Source of the DNA: Mycolicibacterium vulneris
Lineage (GTDB): Bacteria; Actinomycetota; Actinomycetes; Mycobacteriales; Mycobacteriaceae
Assembly: GCF_002104765.1 (NCBI RefSeq)
Contig: NZ_NCXM01000026.1
Location: forward strand, 35,130-99,129
DNA length: 64,000 nucleotides
Direction: 5' to 3'
In this document: positions 35,224 to 42,367 of the stretch, piece by piece
Numbering within the stretch: the stretch's first letter is position 1
Layout: the number at the start of each line of letters is the position of its first letter
Program-made: the position numbers and the translations under genes
Notes under the pieces: model-generated
What the model saw: the letters and a program-made list of their open reading frames with translations, nothing else
Told to the model about the DNA's origin: nothing
Database searches by the model: none

Positions 35224-35940
35224 CGCGCCGACCCATTCGGCGGCCTCGGCCACCGTGCCGACGGTCAACGCCCCGGCGGGTAGCGACGGCCGCGCCACCA
35301 TCACCACTGGAACGTCCAGCGCCGCCGCGGCATCCAGCTTCGCGCGGGTCATGTCCCCGCCGCTGTTCTTGGTGACCAGGGCGTCGATGCGGTGGTCGCG
35401 CAACAGCGCGAACTCGTCGTCGTAGCCGTATGGCCCCCGGGACAGCAGCACCCGGTGATGACGCGGCAGGGCGGACGCGTCGGGGTCGGTGACCGTGCGG
35501 ATCAGAAACCACGCGTCGCTGCCGGCGAAGGCCCGCACGCCCGAACGCCCAGTGGTGAGAAACACCCGCGAATAGCCTTGCTGGGCAACGGTTTCAGCGG
35601 CGCCAGCGTCCGAGCCGACAACGATGGCGGTGCCCGGATCCCACGCCGGGCGGGCCAGGATCAGGTGAGGGATCCGCAAGTCCGTACACGCGTCGGCGGC
35701 GTGCGCCGTCATGGTCGCCGCGAACGGGTGGGTGGCGTCCACGACCGCGTCGATACGTTCGTCTTGCAGCCATCGTCGTAATCCGTCGACGCCACCGAAG
35801 CCGCCGATGCGCACCGGGCCGACCGGCAGTGCCGGATCCGGAACGCGCCCGGCCAGGGAGCTGACGATGTCGACGCGCGGGTGCAGGGCTTTCGCCAGGG
35901 CGCGGGCCTCGCCGGTGCCGCCGAGGAGCAGGACGCGCAT
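35212..35940 (-). CDS. cobK: Precorrin-6A reductase CobK
   Basis: 242 residues from ATG 35940, which overlaps the cobM stop (TGATG). NADPH-dependent reduction of precorrin-6A to dihydroprecorrin-6B. Seen: LLLGGTGEARALAKAL Rossmann loop at the N-terminus, VVDATHPFAATM near 80, SRGPYGYDDE near 170 and LVTKNSGG near 195, all typical of CobK. The longer frame reading into cobM is a shadow. Last gene of the cobL-cobM-cobK operon. Confidence 0.95.
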   Translation of the reverse strand: MRVLLLGGTGEARALAKALHPRVDIVSSLAGRVPDPALPVGPVRIGGFGGVDGLRRWLQDERIDAVVDATHPFAATMTAHAADACTDLRIPHLILARPAWDPGTAIVVGSDAGAAETVAQQGYSRVFLTTGRSGVRAFAGSDAWFLIRTVTDPDASALPRHHRVLLSRGPYGYDDEFALLRDHRIDALVTKNSGGDMTRAKLDAAAALDVPVVMVARPSLPAGALTVGTVAEAAEWVGALAG

Positions 35941-36695
35941 CAATGCCTGCTCCCCCGGGCGCGCCCGGTCGAATACAGGTAGCTGTCGGTGAATCCGCCG
36001 GCGCTCAGCGCGTCGCCGACGACGATGACGGCGGTCTTGGTGATGTTGGCCCGGTGCATCTGCCCGGCGATGTCCGCGAGGGTGCCGCGCAGCACCACCT
36101 CTTGCGGCCAGCTCGCGAAAGCCACGACGGCTGCCGGTGTTTCGGGTTGATAGCCGCCTTCGAGAAGCTGCGGGACGATGGCGTCGATCTGGGCGGCGGC
36201 CAGATGCAGGACCAGGGTCCCGCCGGATTGGGCCAGGGCCTTCAGGTCTTCGCCGGGAGGCATCGCCGTCGACAGGGTCGCCACCCGGCTCAGCGTCACG
36301 GTCTGCGCCACCCCGGGAACGGTGAGCTCGCGCTTGAGCACGGCCGCCGCGGCGGCGAAAGCCGGTACGCCGGGCACGATTTCGTAGTCGATGCCGAGGG
36401 AGTCGAGCCGCCGACATTGCTCGGCCAGCGCGCTGTAGAGCGACGGATCACCCGAATGCAGCCGCGCCACGTCCAGGCCGGCGGCGTGCGCCTCGCTCAG
36501 CTCCGCGATGATCTGCTCCAACGTCAGCGGGCCGGTGTCAACCACTTTCGCGTCCGGCGGGCACAACGCCAGCAGGTCGTCGGGCATGATCGAGCCGGCG
36601 TACAGGCACACCCGGCAGGTTTGCAGGAGCCGCTGGCCTCGCACCGTGATGAGGTCGGCCGCTCCCGGGCCCGCGCCGATGAAATACACCGTCAC
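35940..36695 (-). CDS. cobM: Precorrin-4 C11-methyltransferase CobM
   Basis: 251 residues from GTG 36695; the GTGA overlap with the cobL stop decides this start over the longer 256-residue frame. SAM-dependent tetrapyrrole methylase: VYFIGAGPGAADLITVRG at the N-terminus, YAGSIMPDDLL near 38, HSGDPSLYSALAEQ near 85 and PGVPAFAAAAA near 110. Transfers a methyl to C11 of precorrin-4. Confidence 0.96.
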   Translation of the reverse strand: MTVYFIGAGPGAADLITVRGQRLLQTCRVCLYAGSIMPDDLLALCPPDAKVVDTGPLTLEQIIAELSEAHAAGLDVARLHSGDPSLYSALAEQCRRLDSLGIDYEIVPGVPAFAAAAAVLKRELTVPGVAQTVTLSRVATLSTAMPPGEDLKALAQSGGTLVLHLAAAQIDAIVPQLLEGGYQPETPAAVVAFASWPQEVVLRGTLADIAGQMHRANITKTAVIVVGDALSAGGFTDSYLYSTGRARGSRH

Positions 36696-37858
36696 TTGGT
36701 CACCGTCCACTGGGTGACGGGATACTGCGGGCGCCAGCCGGTGAAGGCGCCCAGCGGCTCGCCGTGATAATGCTGGAAGCGTCGCAGCAAACCACCCAGG
36801 CGCTGATGCGCTTGGGTCAGAACGGCTTCGGACTCGGTGGTGACCACGTTGGCGACGAGTCGCCCGCCGGCGGGCAGATTGGCCCAGCAGGTGTCGAACA
36901 GGCCGGGTTGGGTCAGTCCGCCGCCGATGAAGATCGCCGACGGCGGCTCGGCGCCGTCGAACGCGCCGGGGGCCTCGCCACGCACATCGATGCTGACCCC
37001 GAAGGCCGCGGCATTGACTTCCAGGTTGCGCCGGCGTTCTTCATCACTTTCGAATACCACTGCGCTGCAACCTCTTCCGCTCAGGCACCACTCCACACTG
37101 ATGCTGCCGGAGCCCGCGCCGACGTCCCACAATCGCTCCCCCGGGCGGGGCGCCAGGGCGGCCAGCGTCACCGCGCGGATGCCGTGTTTGGTGATCTGCC
37201 CGTCGTGGGTGAAGGCGTCGTCGGGCAGCGGTGAAACGCGTACGTCGGGCAGGTACCGCACGGCAATGACGTTGAGGTCGTCCAGGTCTCGATCGTCGGC
37301 CCAGTCGCGGGCGGTGCCGTCGCGGCGGTGCTCGTCCGGGGCGCCGAGTCGTTCGAGGACGGTGAACTCCGAATCGCCGCGGCCGTGCGCGGTGAGCAGC
37401 GCGGCCAGCCTCGTTGGTGTGGAGTTGCCTTGCGTCAGCACGATCGCCTGACCGCCGCGCCGCACCGCGGTGTGCGGAGGCGCGGTGACCAGGCTGATCA
37501 CCTCGGTGTCGTGGACGTTCCAGCCCATCCGCGCGCACGCCAGCGTCACCGACGACACGTGCGGCAGAACCCTGACGTTGTCGCGGCCGTGCAGGCGGAT
37601 CAGGGTGCCCCCGATGCCGTGCAGCAGCGGATCGCCGCTGGCCACCACGTGCACGTCACCGGTGTATTCGTCGAGCAATGTTTGCAGCGCGGGCAACATC
37701 GGCGACGGCCACTGCCGCCGGGGTGCGCGCACCGTGTCGTCGAGCAGGTCGAGCTGCCGCTTGGAGCCGTAAATGATTGCAGCCCTGCGTAGTTCCGCGC
37801 GCGACGCCTCGCCGAGTCCGGCCATGCCGTCGGCGCCGATACCGACCACGATGATCAT
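36692..37858 (-). CDS. cobL: Precorrin-6Y C5,15-methyltransferase (decarboxylating) CobL
   Basis: 388 residues, ATG start. Bifunctional enzyme: the N-terminal CbiE-type methylase domain (about 1-195: IIVVGIGADGMAGLG, VVASGDPLLHGIGG) methylates C5. The C-terminal CbiT-type Rossmann methyltransferase (about 205-388: LWDVGAGSGSISVEW, FIGGGLTQPGLF) methylates C15 and decarboxylates the acetate side chain. Same length class as Rv2072c. First gene of the cobLMK run. Confidence 0.96.
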   Translation of the reverse strand: MIIVVGIGADGMAGLGEASRAELRRAAIIYGSKRQLDLLDDTVRAPRRQWPSPMLPALQTLLDEYTGDVHVVASGDPLLHGIGGTLIRLHGRDNVRVLPHVSSVTLACARMGWNVHDTEVISLVTAPPHTAVRRGGQAIVLTQGNSTPTRLAALLTAHGRGDSEFTVLERLGAPDEHRRDGTARDWADDRDLDDLNVIAVRYLPDVRVSPLPDDAFTHDGQITKHGIRAVTLAALAPRPGERLWDVGAGSGSISVEWCLSGRGCSAVVFESDEERRRNLEVNAAAFGVSIDVRGEAPGAFDGAEPPSAIFIGGGLTQPGLFDTCWANLPAGGRLVANVVTTESEAVLTQAHQRLGGLLRRFQHYHGEPLGAFTGWRPQYPVTQWTVTK

Positions 37859-37904
37859 GGGCGCCGCTCCTCATCGCGTCGCTCTGCATCGTCAGCGGCG
37901 CGGA

Positions 37905-38669
37905 TCATCGTGGCATCCTGCGCCAGACGAACTGCGGCAGCAGCCGCATCACCGTCGCCGCGGGGCCCAGCGCCCACGGGATCCATACGGTGCGGCGGCC
38001 CTTCGCGAGCGCACGCGCGGTCGCGGCGGCCACCTGCACGGGCGTGCTGGGCAGCGGTGCCGGCGACATGCCTTCCGTCATACGGCCGACGACGAATCCC
38101 GGCCGGGCGATCAGCAGCCGGACCCCGGTGCCGTGCAGCGCGTCGGCCAAACCGCTGGCGAAGCCGTCCAGGCCGGCCTTGGCCGAGCCGTAGACGTAGT
38201 TGGCGCGACGCACGCGCGCGCCGGCGATCGAGGAGAACACCACCAGGCGGCCCGTGTCGGCTTTGCGCATGGCCGTGGCCAGGTGGGTGAGCAGGCTGAC
38301 CTGGGCGAGGTAGTCGGTGTGGACAACGGCGACCGCGTGCGCGGCGTCGGTTTCGGCGCGGGCCTGGTCGCCCAGGATGCCGAAGGCCAGCACCGCGGTG
38401 CCGATGGGACCGTGGTCGGCGACGATCGAGGCGACCAGCGGGCCGTGCGAGGCCAGGTCGTCGGCGTCGAATTCCCTGGTGTGCACCGCCGCGGCGCCCG
38501 CGGCTTTGAGAGCGTTGACCTGCTCAGCTAGCTGATCGGCCTTGCGGGCGGCCAGCACGACCGTCGCGCCGGGCGCGAGGAGTCGCGCCAGCTCGATCCC
38601 GATCTCGCTGCGGCCGCCCAGGATTAGTACTGGACCCGCGCCCGTGTCGTCCACGGCTGCGATTATCAC
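37905..38669 (-). CDS. Short-chain dehydrogenase, Rv2073c-like
   Basis: 254 residues from GTG 38669; an internal start is also possible. Atypical SDR with LILGGRSEIGIELARLL as cofactor loop, VVFSSIAGARVRRANYVYGSAKAGLD (Ser, Tyr and Lys) near 150 and RPGFVVGRMT near 195. Closest in feel to the DprE2-type group of mycobacterial SDRs. It is 46 bp downstream of nothing on its own strand but precedes cobL by 46 bp, so may share the cob transcript. Divergent from the biliverdin reductase with a 17-bp gap. Confidence 0.85.
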   Translation of the reverse strand: MIIAAVDDTGAGPVLILGGRSEIGIELARLLAPGATVVLAARKADQLAEQVNALKAAGAAAVHTREFDADDLASHGPLVASIVADHGPIGTAVLAFGILGDQARAETDAAHAVAVVHTDYLAQVSLLTHLATAMRKADTGRLVVFSSIAGARVRRANYVYGSAKAGLDGFASGLADALHGTGVRLLIARPGFVVGRMTEGMSPAPLPSTPVQVAAATARALAKGRRTVWIPWALGPAATVMRLLPQFVWRRMPR

Positions 38670-38686
38670 CTGCGCTAGCGTGAGCG

Positions 38687-39100
38687 GTGATGGCGAATAC
38701 CACTACCCGGCTCACCGACGACGCGTTGGCGTTTCTGTCGGAACGCCATCTGGCCATGCTGACCACGCTGCGAGCCGACAATTCACCGCACGTGGTGGCG
38801 GTCGGTTTCACCTTCGACCCCAAGACGCACATCGCGCGGGTCATCACCACGGGGGGTTCGCAGAAGGCCGTCAACGCCGATCGCGGCGGGCTGGCTGTGC
38901 TCAGCCAGGTCGACGGCGCGCGGTGGCTGTCGCTGGAGGGCCGGTCCAAGGTCAACAACGACGTCGACGCGGTGCGGGATGCCGAGCTGCGATACGCCCA
39001 GCGCTATCGCACGCCGCGACCCAACCCGCGACGCGTGGTCATCGAGGTTCAGATCGAGCGGGTGCTGGGGTCGTCGGATCTTCTGGACCGGGGCGAGTAG
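38687..39100 (+). CDS. F420-dependent biliverdin reductase, Rv2074-like
   Basis: 137 residues (GTG 38687; ATG 38690 is the next codon). Split-barrel flavin/deazaflavin oxidoreductase fold; FLSERHLAMLTTLRADNSPH is virtually identical to Rv2074, which reduces biliverdin-IXalpha to bilirubin using reduced F420. The segments TTGGSQKAVNAD (cofactor phosphate region) and RYRTPRPNPRRV are conserved. The upstream TAGCGT a few bases before the start suggests a leaderless transcript. Confidence 0.92.
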   Translation: MMANTTTRLTDDALAFLSERHLAMLTTLRADNSPHVVAVGFTFDPKTHIARVITTGGSQKAVNADRGGLAVLSQVDGARWLSLEGRSKVNNDVDAVRDAELRYAQRYRTPRPNPRRVVIEVQIERVLGSSDLLDRGE

Positions 39101-39188
39101 TTAAGCCGGGTTAGCTCGCTCGATCACTCGCGAACAGACAACGGGCTCGCTCACACGCCTTCACGATTCGAACGCCGCTTTTGCGTCC

Positions 39189-39407
39189 CTAGCTCTGTTT
39201 CTTGCGAGGGTCATACTCAGTACCCGACGTGTCATCCCAGAACTTCGGTGACACGTCCGTCACTCGGTCTTCCGGAGCCACGGCGTCAACTTTCGCCTGG
39301 AACTCATCAAACATTTTCCGCGCGACCGCCAACTCTTCTTCTGTCGGCACAGTTACGCCGGCCTCTTCCGGCGTCGAGAAAATCTTTCCGGCGATCTCCC
39401 TACTCAC
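39189..39407 (-). CDS. Small acidic protein downstream of the toxin; candidate immunity protein
   Basis: 72 residues from a GTG preceded by AGGAG eight bases upstream, a strong site. Rich in Glu, Asp and Lys, predicted helical in the middle (EEELAVARKMFDEFQAKV), no Cys, no TM segment, no signal peptide. No family recognised. It lies 45 bp after the toxin stop on the same strand and has the same lowered GC. In CpnT-type loci the immunity gene (ift) sits immediately downstream, so this position suggests immunity or a dedicated chaperone. That is inference from context; 72 residues is short for either. Confidence 0.6.
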   Translation of the reverse strand: MSREIAGKIFSTPEEAGVTVPTEEELAVARKMFDEFQAKVDAVAPEDRVTDVSPKFWDDTSGTEYDPRKKQS

Positions 39408-39452
39408 TATGGGTTCTCCTAACTCGTGGCACTACCAAGCGTCACTTCTGAT

Positions 39453-42278
39453 CTAGCGTTCGATCATCTCAATAATCGTTTTACCTGTTAGCGGATCTAT
39501 TGTCTTACCCGCAACATAGAAGCGCGTACCGGGAGGGAACAATATCTCGCACTCGCCGGGGAACAATGACACGGATGAGATGTCCCGCCCTGTATTGGAA
39601 AAGATCCTAAACTCTACGTTTCCGCTAAACGCCGTGGATCGCGCAACGGCCGGATTCGTTGAAGTACTTAAGAATGCCTTCTCTGTGATAACTTCACCCG
39701 GTTGATATTGTGAGAGCACTTCAGTCGGAAGGTCTGTACCGCGAACGACGGGGCCACGATACGGTGGAAGCTTTTGTAGCGCACTTTTAATGGCTTCGAT
39801 ACGAGCAAGTTGAGACGCCTCCACGGCATTGCCCCTTAACGCGTCGTTTAGATCTCGATATCCGAGCCCAGTGTAATCGTCCATTGCCGAGAGGTCATCC
39901 GGCGTGAAGTCGTCTGCAGGGCTTGGATAGTCGTGGTCGGCAAGTTGATCATGTCCTGGTCCTTTATCACCGGGATTGGCAGGCACGTCGTCGTCGGGCG
40001 GCACTTTCGATTGGGGCGGACCGCCTTCTTGGGGCTTTGGGGAGCCATTGAGCTGTGGCTTCGGCCAGCCGCCAGGATGGCCGCCGTCACCTGGCAGATG
40101 CGGGTTGCCAGTGGGCGCCGGCACTTCGGTCGGGCGACCGCTCAGCGGCGGCGCGTGGGGCCCCGGTTTGGCCGACGCACCAGGTTGCAACGAGCGCGGA
40201 GCGGCGGGTGCCGACTCGACGGATAGTCCGCTATGCGGTGTTGTGGCACGATCAGGCACGTATTCGGCCGCATTGGGAATCGCGGACGGCGCTCTTTCTC
40301 CTGCCGTGGCGGCTAAGGGCGTAAGAGGTGCACCGGCGGGCACTCCGGGTGGCTCATTTGGACGGTTGCTCGGCACCTGCCCTGGCTCTCGCGCTTCGCT
40401 TTCTGGCGTGGGCTCATGCGGACTGCCCGGCGACATTGGCTCATGCGGAACCTGCGCCGGTACCGATGCTGGTTCGTGCGGGCCCCCTGCCGGCACCGAC
40501 ACCGGCTCACGCGGAACCTCTGCAGGCACTGACGCCGGCCCATGCGGGGCAGCGGCCGGGCCGCCCGCCGGCGTCGGCGCCGGATCATGCGTGCCGCCAG
40601 GAACTGTCGGTGCTGACGGCGGCGCGGGCGCCGGTTCGTGCGGACCGCCCGCCGCGCCAGGTTTTGGAGCATCAGGAGGCCCCGGCGCCGTCGTCGGCGC
40701 GTGGGGCGCGCCAGGAGCGCCATCGGCCGGACGGGGCGCCGGTTCAACCGGTGCGTCCGGCAACTTTCCTGGCGGCAAGCTCACGGGGCTGCCACTCGGC
40801 GGCGCATCGCCTTTCGGCAGGTCTCCAACGAGATTTTCAAGGCTTTTGGTTAAATCGCTGCCGGTTTTGGCGATGCCTGGCAACGCACCACCGGCGCCTT
40901 CCGCCTCGGCGGCCGCTCCTTTAACACCCTGGAGTGCCTCTTCGCCCTCCGCGAGTTCCCCCGTCGCCTCGGCGCCCCCTGCCGCCTCCGCCGCTTTCAC
41001 GCCCGACTTCGCTGCGCCACCGCCGCCGGCCATGGTTGCAAGATCGAAGCCGATTTCACCGAGTGCTACCGCGGGCCGGTCTGAGGTCAAATCATCCCAG
41101 TGGGTAAGGCCTTTTGCGAGGCCGAGGTCGGTTTTCGCCGCGCCGACTGGGTCGAGCAGCGCATACGCCGGAATGGACTGAACCGCAGTCTTATCCAGTG
41201 CGGCCCAACTGGCTGCGGCGCCGGTGGGATCGAAGACGAATTGACTCGGATCAAGTTGGTCTTCGAGTTCCACCACTCCGACCGCGCTCTTGAAGACGCC
41301 TTCTCCGAAATCGGCCACAAGATCGAAGGAGCTCGCTGCAACACTCCCGACGTCCTCGCCGAAGAATTCGATCAACTGGCCTTCCATCAAGTTCTTCCCC
41401 TGAACCACCAGGCGATCAATGATCTGCATTCCGGTTTTCAGGACTTGTTCGCGTGAATGAGCTTCACGCTTCATGTTGTGCAGCACACCGTTGATGTCTT
41501 TGGCGATCTTTTCGAGCTCATCGAGCGCATCGCCTTCGAAGATCAATATGGCGTCGTGGACCAGATCGGTCAGGGACCCCAACCGATTTAATAGATCCCG
41601 AATCGTGTTTTGGGCGTCGTCCACCTCGTCCGCGAACTTGTCCAAGGTATCGGCCAGCTTGTCGCATTGCGCACCCAACTTGCCGATGGTGGCGGCGAGC
41701 AACGCCAGATCGTGCTGGACCAACTCGCCTTCCGGTACCTGCTGCCCGGCGATCACCGACTTCGGGCCGTTGAGCGCGGCCTGCACCCCGCTAAGCGACC
41801 CGCCGAGGCCGCGCCAACAACCCGCGGCCGCGTGCATTCCCACCGCATTGCCATTCGGCCACACATCATCCAGCAGCGATTCCACCACTCCCCACAGCAA
41901 TGGTCGGGCGACGCCCGCACCCATGACGCCCGGCGCATTGGGAGGTGCGACTTTCGCGGGTGGCGCCGGTGATGGCAGTACATGCCCGCCGCCACCTACT
42001 TTCGAGGCTGCCTCTGCCCGTGAGTAGTTCGACGCGCAAAGCTGAATCTTGGCCCCGAGTTTCCGACACGCATTGATCCCGGCAGCTACCCCGGTCAACA
42101 ATGACCGAGCCGCGTCCTGATAGTTCAGCGCGAATACCATTCCAGCCGAATCCTGGCCGCTGTTGATCCCGAATCCAGCCGACAGTGGGCCCAGGGCTGT
42201 GGCAATGCCGTCGCCAATGACGCTCACACCGGTGCCGGCGACAAACATCGCCTCCGGATCGACAGCCAAGGGAGCCAC
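39453..42278 (-). CDS. CpnT-like polymorphic toxin with C-terminal ADP-ribosyltransferase domain
   Basis: 941 residues from GTG 42278. Residues 1-95: helical domain starting MAPLAVDPEAMFVAGTGV and ending NYSRAEAASK. About 110-430: a long helical WXG100-like region (WPNGNAVGMHAAAGCWRGLG, then coiled DKLADTLDKFADEVDDAQNT), as in ESX-linked mycobacterial toxins such as CpnT. About 470-790: Pro/Gly/Ala-rich linker with PHEPxSVPA-like repeats. Residues 800-941: mono-ADP-ribosyltransferase of the R-S-E class, with R846 in VVRGTD, S871-T-S873 in FLSTST and E909-x-E911 in PGECEI, followed by FPPGTRFYV. ExE usually means arginine-directed transfer. Bases coding the ART domain are 52-53 % GC, far below the genome. 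Confidence 0.85.
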   Translation of the reverse strand: MAPLAVDPEAMFVAGTGVSVIGDGIATALGPLSAGFGINSGQDSAGMVFALNYQDAARSLLTGVAAGINACRKLGAKIQLCASNYSRAEAASKVGGGGHVLPSPAPPAKVAPPNAPGVMGAGVARPLLWGVVESLLDDVWPNGNAVGMHAAAGCWRGLGGSLSGVQAALNGPKSVIAGQQVPEGELVQHDLALLAATIGKLGAQCDKLADTLDKFADEVDDAQNTIRDLLNRLGSLTDLVHDAILIFEGDALDELEKIAKDINGVLHNMKREAHSREQVLKTGMQIIDRLVVQGKNLMEGQLIEFFGEDVGSVAASSFDLVADFGEGVFKSAVGVVELEDQLDPSQFVFDPTGAAASWAALDKTAVQSIPAYALLDPVGAAKTDLGLAKGLTHWDDLTSDRPAVALGEIGFDLATMAGGGGAAKSGVKAAEAAGGAEATGELAEGEEALQGVKGAAAEAEGAGGALPGIAKTGSDLTKSLENLVGDLPKGDAPPSGSPVSLPPGKLPDAPVEPAPRPADGAPGAPHAPTTAPGPPDAPKPGAAGGPHEPAPAPPSAPTVPGGTHDPAPTPAGGPAAAPHGPASVPAEVPREPVSVPAGGPHEPASVPAQVPHEPMSPGSPHEPTPESEAREPGQVPSNRPNEPPGVPAGAPLTPLAATAGERAPSAIPNAAEYVPDRATTPHSGLSVESAPAAPRSLQPGASAKPGPHAPPLSGRPTEVPAPTGNPHLPGDGGHPGGWPKPQLNGSPKPQEGGPPQSKVPPDDDVPANPGDKGPGHDQLADHDYPSPADDFTPDDLSAMDDYTGLGYRDLNDALRGNAVEASQLARIEAIKSALQKLPPYRGPVVRGTDLPTEVLSQYQPGEVITEKAFLSTSTNPAVARSTAFSGNVEFRIFSNTGRDISSVSLFPGECEILFPPGTRFYVAGKTIDPLTGKTIIEMIER

Positions 42279-42367
42279 GCGCGGAATTTTCGCTCAGGTC
42301 CGCCCGTCGCCGCTATTCACCCAATGATCGCTCCGCCAAGCTAGCCACGATCACCTAGCACGACAAC

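Noticed and set aside
40328..40924. 198-codon plus-strand frame rich in Ala, Pro and Arg
   Set aside because: Complement of the toxin's Pro-rich repeat linker; repeats keep alternative frames open by chance.
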